A DNA stretch of 64,000 nucleotides from Asterochloris sp. CNOR1 (Eukaryota > Chlorophyta > Trebouxiophyceae > Trebouxiales > Trebouxiaceae), in NCBI GenBank assembly GCA_963969365.1, contig OZ017749.1:2232001-2296000 (forward strand), given 5' to 3'. Shown one piece after another: positions 55,312 through 64,000 of the stretch. The notes beneath the pieces are model-generated. The model ran no database searches. It saw only the letters and a list, made by a program, of their open reading frames with translations, and was not told the DNA's origin. Position numbers and translations under genes: made by a program. Every line of letters begins with the position of its first letter. Position 1 is the first letter of the stretch.

Positions 55312-58300
55312 ATGCACTCCAGAATGGAAACAGCTGGGAATGCAGAGGAGAGCTTGACACCTCTGAATGCCGGAAGCAGCAATTCGTTCCACCTCGACGT
55401 GCTGGAGAAACCTCAGCAGCTTTGGAGCGGTACGCTGAGGATGCTCTCCCATAAGGCCTCATCTTAGCTTCTTGGGGGCTGGCCTCTGCATTGTCAGCTG
55501 TGACTCAGTTCCAGCAAACTGAGCATGCCCTGCTGCAGACATTCAGAAGCGCAACAATTACGCGCTGGGCATCCTCTCACTATTCATCCTGCTGGCCTTT
55601 GGCATTGCCTTGATCATCTTCTTGGTGGACCCTGATGCCCTGTTGCCGGAGCGCCACCTCACATTCCTGGTGGTGAACCTGCAGCTGCCGAGCCAAGCAC
55701 AGTGTGCACGGCGCGGTCTGCTCTGCCTGACTGCAGAACACACCTCTGTCTCAAGGCAGCTGATGGAGGTCAAGCATCCTGTGGTCAGCACGGCTAGCCT
55801 TGTGCAGTGCTGCACAGCACTCCTTGCATCTCAAGCACGTGATCCTGCACAGAGTGGCAGCCCCTTGGAGCGCTGCTTGGTGAGCCTGGCCTGTCTGGCC
55901 AGCGCTCAGCACTTCAGGGCATCAGACAGCTAAATTGAGGTCGAGCCACTTAGATGCAGGCTGCAGGCCTCCTCAAAGCCCCACAATGAGGCATGTTGCC
56001 TTCTATCTTGAACTGTTGACACTATGATTTGCCAGTTTGTAGTACACATCTACACTATGCTTTGCCAGTTTGTAGTAGGAACTGCTCCACTATGGAATGG
56101 CTACAGGTGGGGGACTGGGGCAGAGATGGTCAACTCAACCAAACAGAGGTGGCGCAGGCCATGGCGCGCATCGCAGACGAACACGCGCCGTCCTTCATCA
56201 TCAGCACAGGTCAGCATGCGGTTGCTTACAGGCCTCCCTGCCTCATCCTGGCCAAATTCAGGCAGTTTGTGGCGTGCTGCGTCTCAAGTGATTTTGTGCT
56301 ACATGCAGCTTATGCTTGTAACTGCATGCCCCGTGCCTCATGTTGCCTCTGCCTGCTAGGTGACAATTTCTACGAGTCTGGGCTCCTCAGCGTGGATGAC
56401 ACACAGTTCACAACATCATTCACAGACGTGTATAACTCGAAGAGTCTCCAGGCAAGATTTGAACTGCCCTGGATCACTCTCAGGCACGCTTGCAGCTGTT
56501 GCCTCCATACTGCTCAGCAGAGCCCTGCACAGGCCCACATGTGCTGTGCAGGTCCCCTGGTTTGCTGTGCTGGGCAACCACGGTGAGCTGCTGCTTGCCA
56601 ACCTCCTGCAACCGCCATGACGGGCGTCTCTTGGCTACCTGCCACCTTGTACACCCTGAGCGGGCGTCCATTGATACATCTGCCTGCCTGCTTGATTGTG
56701 GCCATGGGATGTGTGTCTTGTGCGCACAGCCAGCGTCTCCATGGACGTTTAACAATGTCTCACCACACCCATGTTGTCACAAGCCCCAATGCTCCCAACC
56801 AACCTCTTGCCTGCAGATTATGGCGAGTGCTGGACGGACGAGGGCTGCCAGACCGCGCTGGAGAGGTGCACTCCAGACAACCAGCCTTGCTACCTCTCAC
56901 CTGCCCACCAGGTGTGCAGGACTACAGCAGCAGACGTGCTTGCCATGTCGTGCTCTTATACAGGCCACTGCCGCTAAAGCCTGCCGACGCGACTGTTCTG
57001 GCTTACGCCAGAGCGCTGGGCGCAGCCTGCTCATCCCTGACTGCATGTGACTAGCAAGCTTGCAAGGCGTTCCAGTGGTCGCCTGGCCCACAAAATTCTT
57101 GTGCCTCAGAGGCAGCCCTGCCTGAGCTGTAGGCCGCTGCTGACCCCCACCCTGCAGCTGGCATCAGGACAGGTGTGAAGTGGCCAAGAAGCACCACTCA
57201 CCAGCAGCCAAGTGCCGACCCACCCCCTGCCCCTGCAGCTCGACATTGGCTTGTGGAAGAGGGACCACAGATGGCACTGTGCGCGCACTTTTGAGAGGCA
57301 GCACAGGCAGCAGGAGATCGAGATATTCTTCATTGACACCAACCCGGCAATTGAGGCATACCAGACAGCACCCTTTGCAGACAACAAAGGTGCAGAGCTT
57401 GGTATGTGGGGGACAGCTCCTTTGCTGCGAGCCCAGGACCTGCTGGGTCCGAGCCTGTTTGATGCAGCTGCAGCTTTCATGGCTGGGTCTGTGCACCGCC
57501 TGACCATGTGCCTGCCACACAGCAGGCTAGACAGGCTCACAGCCGGCCAGCTGGGCCCTGCAGTGTGATAGACCAGGTCAGCGTCGGCCCATGGTGCACA
57601 GACTGAGACTGCCTCATCCCTGTGACAGAGCGGTCTTGCTTTGATGTGTCCCACTCAGGTCACCTTGGAACAGCCTCAAAGAATGAAGATGGGGTCTGCC
57701 CTTTTGTGCAGACAACATCAGAAAGCGACCCATGTTGCTGTCAGCCAGGCCTGATTGTGTAGTCCTGCATGGCCTGAGCCCACTATCCTTTGCTGCAATG
57801 GTCCAGTCAGCATCCAGGAGCAAATCTTTGATGGCTTGCCCTGAGGTGACATGTACAACATGGCCTCTTCAGCCCACCCAGCTGCCTGTAGACCCTTTGC
57901 AGGCGGCATCAAGGAGCAGTCCTGGGATGAAAACCTGCGGGAGCTGACAGCCAAATTGGCAGCCTCGCAGGCCAAGTGGAAGGTGGTGGTGGGGCACCAC
58001 CCTGTGCGCTACAGCAGCTCATACGCCCTGACCACAGAGCTACTGGACACCCTGGAGCCTGTGCTGGAGCAGTACAGGGTGGACGCATATTTCTCAGGTG
58101 CGGTGCTGTGCTGTCGCACATTGGGTGGGTTTGCTGTGGGGTGGTAGACGGTGTGCAGTAGGTCCTCTCAAGTGCCCTTGAGGAGATGGCATGATGTGCA
58201 GTGACTGCTCCAGGTCAGCAGGGGGACCAGGAGTCGCTTCCCAGGTGCTTGAAGGCAAGGTGCCAGCACCTCTGCAGGGTCTGTGAGGGTCAGCCTGACA

Positions 58301-59137
58301 TGGCTAGGTGCTTCGGCAATGTGACGAGGGCCTGTCTATCTCATGCGCAGCTTTGCGCTTCTCAAAATTGTTGTGAAGCCTCTGGCAATACAGGGCACGC
58401 CCATTTCTGAAGTTCACAAGTGGGCACTTTGGGTCGGGGTCAACTCTGAAGCTGGCCCTCAAGGCGATGCAGGTGCCTGCAGGTCTTTTGGGCCCTGTCA
58501 TGATGTCACAGTCGTATTTTAACCCCACCTGCTCTCATCTGAAGCTCAGCAGCAGCTGCCATTGTTGTGAGAGACGAGGTGCCTATTGGGTCAGCTGCAT
58601 GATGGGCTCCGGGCCGCAGGCAAGCTGAGTCTTCAGCCATGCTTTGCAGGCCATGAGCACAACCTGCAGTATCTACATCGGGAAGGTAGCACTGTGCACT
58701 ACTTTGTCAGTGGTGGCGGTTCCCAGGTCAGCTATGCCAGCCTCGGAAATTTCACTACCGGTGGCTCTCAATTCTGGAGCATCAATTCAGGTGTGTCACA
58801 TGCTCTACAAATTGACTGCCGTGCTGTGCAGCTGTGTGCAACATCCGCTGACCCATTAACACGTCTGATGCAGGATTTGCAATTGTAGACATGGTAAGCA
58901 CATTGCGATTCTTGATTTTTGAGCAGCCCTGCCACGGCAAGGCCATGTCTTTGCAGTGCTTGTTGCATGTGTATATTCACAACTTGGTGTGCCCGGGAAT
59001 GAGCATCTGCCATGCTGTTTTTGCAGGAGGATGACGAGATGACTGTGGCTTACTTTGGCATCAGCCAGAAGAAGGACCCTCTACTTAAAGTAAAGATCAG
59101 AGAACAGTTGCAGCACAGTGACTGGGAGCTCTTCTAA
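55312..59137 (+). CDS. Purple acid phosphatase (ACP5 type) with N-terminal membrane anchor
   Basis: Metallophosphatase releasing phosphate from esters. Phase-checked exons: 55312-55429, 55539-55672 and 56107-56209; then about 56361, 56555, 56815, 57238, 57900, 58650, 58760 and about 59028-59137. Residues 1-40 are hydrophilic, then RNNYALGILSLFILLAFGIA with LIIFLV forms one membrane helix, so the enzyme is probably a type II anchored, lumenal or extracellular protein rather than a cleaved secreted one. All five metal motifs are present: VGDWGRDG, TGDNFYESG, LGNH-DYGE (across an intron), VVGHHPVRYSSS and GHEHNLQYL. Small, ACP5/PAP17-like, lacking the long N-domain of plant high-mass PAPs. It ends LQHSDWELF and TAA. 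Likely role in phosphate scavenging or vacuolar turnover. Confidence 0.92.
56010..56100. repeat. 34-bp tandem duplication in acid phosphatase intron 2
   Basis: ACTATG(A/C)TTTGCCAGTTT followed by GTAGTA occurs at about 56021 and 56055, and a third ACTATGG follows at about 56090, just before the acceptor of exon 3. Confidence 0.8.
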
Positions 59138-59363
59138 TTTGCAGCACTTTTGTTATGTTGCAATGCATGTAATATCTGTTGTTTGATTGCTTCAAGGTCA
59201 GCCTTTCATGGTTCACTGCCACGTGCCTCTTTGAAAGAACTACATGAACATCTGTTGTGGGCCTAGCAGTGCTTATGCAGATGTGTTAGGTGCTGCAGGA
59301 ATGAACAGGGCCACTCAGGTACACATGTGCAAGCACCCATGCAGAACCAGTGGCCACTCAAAA
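59138..59363. other. Intergenic, convergent 3' ends
   Basis: 226 bp between the acid phosphatase stop and the chromatin-protein stop. It contains the phosphatase poly(A) signal and nothing else recognised. Confidence 0.55.
59168..59172 (+). terminator. TGTAA poly(A) signal of the acid phosphatase gene
   Basis: TGTAA 31 bases after the stop codon, in T-rich sequence; the green-algal polyadenylation motif. Confidence 0.6.
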
Positions 59364-62300
59364 TTAGGAGTCCTTGGTGAACAGAGGGAGGGGAGGTGCC
59401 AGCAGCTCAGGCGCGGGGGGCATGCTTGTCTGGAAGCGCTCGGGACTGACTGACAGAATGCTGGGTGTCTGGGGCCCACATGGGGAAAACCACTTGCTGA
59501 CGGAAGGCCCGCTGCTGCCCTGTGCAGCAGCGCTGCTTGGCGAGCGCGCAGACGTGCCATTGAGCCTCCCAAGGGCCTCCAGCAGGAAGTGGAAGCGCCC
59601 AGGCTTGCCATGCAAGCCAAATAGGCCTGAGCCGCTGCCACTACTCGATTTGCTGATGCCACGCCCCGACTTGACGCTATCAGACCCCAAGGACACTTCA
59701 CGGTGCAGGTGGCGATCTGCAGTAGCCTTGCGACGCATGCCGCCACCTGCGACCGGGTTGCTGGCCCGAGCGGGGGCTGCCGGCTGGGCAGGCGCTGCTG
59801 CTGCTGGCAGCTCCTCCTCGGCCGCTGCAGCTGCCTGGGCCTGCGCCTGCACGGTTGCCCGGGCCTGCGCAAGGGCCGCAGCTGCGGCTGCAGCTGCAGC
59901 TGCCCGGCGCTGCTGTGAGGGGCGCCCATGCGCTTTTCGTCGTGCCGCACCATTCAGGCGTGGGCTGATGGGCATGGCAGCCAGTTCTGCTGCTGTTACG
60001 GCAGCCAGCGCCTGAGTGCAGGCAGCAGCAGGCGTTACAAAATGCCAGGGCATTACTTCGAATGCAAGCTGCACACTAGTTCTGACCAGCACAGCACAGC
60101 CGTGTTCATAGGTCTGCATTGTGTCTGACGAGGAGCCAGACACGGCACCCAATCTGAGCTCATGACCAGCCTGCAGATGGTCGCCCCGTGAGCGGTTTCT
60201 ATGGACATGGCGCAGCATCACACCCCACCTCTGCCTGGGCAGACGGTGCAGAACATGGCTTAGGTGGGCTCACCCGTGCCACTGCAGCGTCCTCCTCACT
60301 CCTGGCTGGCAGGGTGCCCGACCAGTTACGCTTCTTGGGCAGCACGGAGTCTAGGTCATCAATGGCGCCTGCAGCATTAGTGGCCCTCTGTCAGCCAACC
60401 CCTTTCAAGCCATAAGGGATCCTCATGACAGACCGTGGTGAGCCCTTGTGGGCTTTGCTCCTCCTAAAGGCAGCTGCAAGAGTGGGAGACCAGACATCAG
60501 ATATCTTGCAGGCAAGCATATGTTGCGGCAGGGCGGCCCTGCCGACCCTGCCGTGCAGGCTGTACATGCATGCCTCAGGACGAGGCATCACTGCCATACA
60601 GAGTGTTGCAGGGTCAGGCATTCAAGCTGTGCAGGCTGCTGCAGGCGTTCCACGCCTTGCCTGCATCCTCCTCTCCATCGCTGTCAGTCAGCTTTGCAGC
60701 GTCCTCAAACTTGGTGGGCACCCGCACGCGTGTAGAGGTGCGTGTGGTGGGGACCAGGGGCTCTGCCAGGGCGACCTTCTGCCGCTTGGCACCCTGCAGC
60801 AGGGTAAAGAGGCTACTCACAACACACTATCCAGAGGGCCACTCACATTTTAAAATCAGGGGCAAAGAGCCACCCTTTGCTTTTGAAAGACTGGGACATA
60901 GCACTGAATGCGTGACCACCATCACCTGCTTGCTGTCAGTCTGCTTGCTGTCACCCTTCTGGGCGCTAGTGTCATATTCCACAAGCCAACATCCTTCAAG
61001 CTCTCGTTTTCACGCAAGACATACTGCTCACACCCCTACCGCACGCATCTAAACTTATCAAGCCGAAGTGCTACACAAGCTGTACACAATGTGGTCCTGA
61101 GCAGCCTGCCAGCTGACCTTCCATCGTCCCCGCCCACCACCCCGGCCGCGACCACCACCCCGTCGCTTGGGCTGTGGCTCATCAGGATCTGCCAAGTCCT
61201 CATCGCACTGTAGATCCTCAGCATCAACCTCCTCCATGGCCAGGTCTGTAACAAGCAACATGGACATGAGACCTGCCCCATTGCCGCATGCTCTGCAGCT
61301 CTTGGCATCAGCGTGCTAAAGGGCTATATCTGAAGCTGACCTTCACGGTACTACGAGGGCTGCTGGTGCACAGTGCAGGTATGCGTGACACTCGCCAGGA
61401 CCTTTGCCGTTCCACTTGGCTGAACTCTGCTGAGCAGGCACGGTTCCCTTCGTGTCCTCTGCAATTTACTTCCCCCCCCCTGCATTTGATGCGGCCTTGC
61501 TTGAGACCAGGGACACGCTGGCTGGCCAGCCTTCATCAGGTTCACGGCTCAAGCCAGCCTCTGCAGGTGTGTCCAGATAGCCATGGACGCTGGCGCCCAA
61601 AGCAGCCGCAGCCAGGCACCACAGCTCCCCATAGTGACAGCCTCGGCCACCCGTTGCTGCCAAATCTGGGATGCTCAAGCACCAGGGCAGTCAGTGTGGC
61701 AGCAGCCCCACTCACCAAGTGCAGTCACCCTGGGCACAGCATTTGTGCCGCTGCCACCCCGTTTCAGCTTGCGCCCGGCCGCCGCGGCTGCAGCAGCAGG
61801 TTGGCCCGCATCCCCCCTGCCCCTCCCCCTGCCAGGAAGCGCTGCCCTCTGCAGCTCTGCAGCCGGCTCTGCTACAGCCACGGCAGCTGTGCTGTGCTGG
61901 GCCGGGGCGCTGTCCACAGCATTGCCAAACGCTGCTGAGACGCGCGGGGAGCCTGGTAAGGCCTCCGCAGCGGGAAGGCCGGCTGCGCCGCGGGCCCCGC
62001 CTACTGCCTCGCCTGCTGGCTGGAACGTGGACGGGGGCACGTGCGCAGCTTCCCGAGGCTGTGCGTCTGCTGTGCCCTCCTCCCCATCACTGTCATCTGC
62101 ACACAGTGTGGAACAAGCAGCACATTGAGCTTGCTTGTGCTTGAATCTCAACAGGTCAGCACTGGGGCCAGCGCTGGAGAGGCTTGTGAGGACTTGAAGA
62201 ATGGCAGTGCTGTTTAGGCTAGGTGTGCCAGACCTAGTGAACTGGTCGCTGCAGACCAATGACTGCTGACAGGGCATGCTGATGATGGCACTATGAGCTG

Positions 62301-63960
62301 CACGGGTCAATTGCACCCCAAGTAGGAGAGGTGGCCTGCGCACAGAGCAGACACCGACAGACACTCCACAGAGCACCCACCTGCATCGCCAGTGCCCTCT
62401 GCCGTGCCAGCCTTGGACCCCTTGGCAGGATGCCCACGGCGCCGCTGCCGGGCAGGACTGGCCTCACGCTCATCACCCGCTGCCAGTGTATGTGGCTCGC
62501 TCTGCTTGGCAGCCTCACCCGCCTCTGCGCCGTCAGGGGCAGCCTCGGCAGCAGGGGCGGCAGCTGGGGCTGCCCCTGCCCCTGCAGCCTCCCCAGCTGC
62601 GTGGGTGCGGCTGCTGGCCGTCTGCAGTCCAGGCTTGCCCACCCTGGGCTGGCCAGCCTCTGTGCCTGCTGCCTCGCTGCCCCCGCCAGAGCCGGCAGCC
62701 CCATTGGCCTGCTGCAGCCGGGAGGGCACCTTCTCTCGCCGCGACTGGGCCTCGTTGGGCTTGACGACCAGATTGGCTCGCCGCTGTGCGAGGGCGTCAC
62801 TGCTGCTGCTGCTGTGGCCTGCTTTGCGGCGGCTCTGGCCCTTGCTGCCCCAGGGCCGCTCCCGAGGCTCCCAGGCGCCATCGCCCTGCAGCCATTCAGG
62901 ATCACAGCTTACATCTTACGGTATACGGCAAGCACCTGGTTGCTGGTGATGGTACGGAATGGCTCTATGCAAAAAACAGTGCAAGGCAGGAGGCCTGCAT
63001 GCTCTCCTCAGGCACTCTCCTCAGGCGGGCAACAACCAAACCTGCGCTCATCTCCAAGAGAAGATGTCCATGACTCCCACAGGGCATCGTGCACCAAGCT
63101 GCACAATACAACTGACCGCACCACGCTTGACCAGCAGACTGGGCAGCTTAGGGTGCCAACATCAGCATCTGTGATTGTCAACCTGCCAGCGGCTGAAGCG
63201 GTAAGCAATGCAGCATCAGTGCACGAGGGCGGGCCCCCTTCAATCTGCCGTGAAAGCCCAGCCTGACTGCCAGAGCCCAATGCGAGCTTTGTATACCAGC
63301 TTAGAGAGTGGGCAAGCACATTAGGGGGCTCACCACGTGCCGCCATGCCTTCCCTCCATAGCTGCCTCGCCATATGCGGTCAGAGTCCTTTGTTAGCCAC
63401 AGCGCGTCCAGCTGGTTTTCAAAGCCCATAAATTCTGCAACGCAGCTGGCACAGCGGTGAGCTCCGCGGGTAGTGATGTGGTGGCCACGCCAGGAGTACC
63501 CCAGACTGTGCAGGGGCAGTGGTGCAGGGGGCACACAGGCTGCTGCTTCTGCCCCTCACAAGCTGAGAGCATCTGCTGGCGCTGCTATTCAAAGCCTGTG
63601 CAGGGACATGCAGGCTGCTGCAGACAGCTGGTGCATCCCTGACTGGCTCTGCGGGCCAAGCAGAGCTCGTGGTGAGGAGACTGGCTGCAGCTTGGTGCCC
63701 CTGGGGACCCTGCCTGACGAGGACACATCATCGGCAGATGCATGCACTGGCAGCGGCCCTGGCAACAGCACCGCTCACCTATCTGAACGCGCTTGGTGTC
63801 CTCCCGGAGCACACGTGCACGATACCAGTGGTTGTTGGTGTGGCGGACCATGGGCATCTTGCTGGGGACCCGGGGGCCCAGGCTGCCTTTCTTGGCACCT
63901 GTGGAGCCTGCATACACAGCACCGCAGCTCGAGGCAGGTAGGACACCTGTGCAGCCTGAA
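59364..63960 (-). CDS. Tudor-like chromatin protein, 5' end near or beyond the window edge
   Basis: Exons on the minus strand: about 63940-63780 with KMPMVRHTNNHWYRARVLRE and DTKRVQI; about 63450-63337 with EFMGFENQLDALWLTKDSDR and IWRGSYGGKAWRHV; about 62887-62380 starting GDGAWEPRERPWGSKG; about 62100-61720; about 61245-61100 with PDEPQPKRRGGGRGRGGGRG; about 60795-60670 (TRVRVPTKFEDAAKLTDSDG); about 60365-60275 (DDLDSVLPKKRNWSGTLPAR); and 59364-60011. The first two exons form a Tudor/agenet-like barrel (WYRARV...VQIEFMGF...DRIWRG), a fold that reads methylated histone tails. The rest is disordered: acidic DSDGEE clusters, an RGG-type tract, Ala runs and basic patches. This fits a nuclear chromatin factor. 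The exact family is not recognised. The N-terminus may be cut by the window. Confidence 0.55.
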
Positions 63961-64000
63961 TACAGCACACCACCTCAAGCATTGCAGACTGCACCTGGCA

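Noticed and set aside
59880-59910. GCTGC/GCAGC-rich run as a microsatellite
   Set aside because: It is the coding run of Ala codons (mixed GCN) in the chromatin protein, not a pure repeat tract.
61675-63266. Plus-strand ORFs opposite the Tudor-like gene (up to 311 residues)
   Set aside because: They mirror disordered GC-rich minus exons, cross their splice sites and contain no domain.
1-64000. CRISPR arrays, bacterial operons, phage or rRNA
   Set aside because: Spliceosomal introns are everywhere, no regularly spaced identical repeats were seen, and no ribosome-binding-site pattern or rRNA core sequence was found.

Overview
The window is nuclear DNA of a green alga. Genes are split into many short exons, often 70-200 bp. 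Almost every acceptor reads CTGCAG, most donors are GTGAGY or GTGNGN, coding sequence is GC-rich, and two genes carry TGTAA, the green-algal poly(A) signal, just after the stop. Moderate GC and homologues of outer-arm dynein docking, Dpy-30 and BROMI proteins suggest a chlorophyte, perhaps a trebouxiophyte, whose life cycle still has or recently had flagellated cells. The species assignment is inference. No rRNA, tRNA, CRISPR or bacterial operon was recognised.

Layout. 1-3,935 (+): a PPR protein, 5' end uncertain. 4,047-9,620 (-): three tandem genes, namely a small ubiquitin-like protein, a DPY30 homologue and a CCDC151/ODA10 homologue. 9,846-11,182 (+): a two-EF-hand protein. About 12.5-17.7 kb (+): a low-complexity protein of unknown function. 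18.2-19.0 kb (-): a weak unknown gene. 19,504-23,187 (-): an AMI1/Toc64-type amidase, divergent from TRMT61A at 23,485-26,066 (+), which converges on a class I glutamine amidotransferase at 26.2-28.1 kb (-).

28.2-34.9 kb is a mobile-element island. It holds a zinc-finger ORF, a degenerate minisatellite, a broken gene with an HUH-type (rolling-circle) motif, a 23-bp near-perfect palindrome, and a Crypton-like tyrosine recombinase on the minus strand whose last exons are duplicated in tandem. An archaeal-type P-loop ATPase (35.3-37.4 kb, +) and a plant-type multipass membrane protein (37.6-39.0 kb, +) follow.

40.9-42.5 kb (-) is an LHC-like plastid protein, and 42.8-44.3 kb (-) a KH+WW RNA-binding protein, divergent from a very long gene (44.8-52.6 kb, +) whose C-terminus matches BROMI/TBC1D32. 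Then come an unknown minus-strand gene (52.9-55.2 kb), a membrane-anchored purple acid phosphatase (55.3-59.1 kb, +) and a Tudor-like chromatin protein (59.4 kb to the right edge, -).

Genes often stand head to head (64-460 bp between start codons) or tail to tail (about 110 bp between stops), which is a compact layout. Two recurring observations cut across genes: introns holding degraded copies of their own exon-intron junctions, and GC-AG introns with the same AG|GCAAGC donor. Exon coordinates given as exact were checked for reading phase by hand; other gene limits are approximate.
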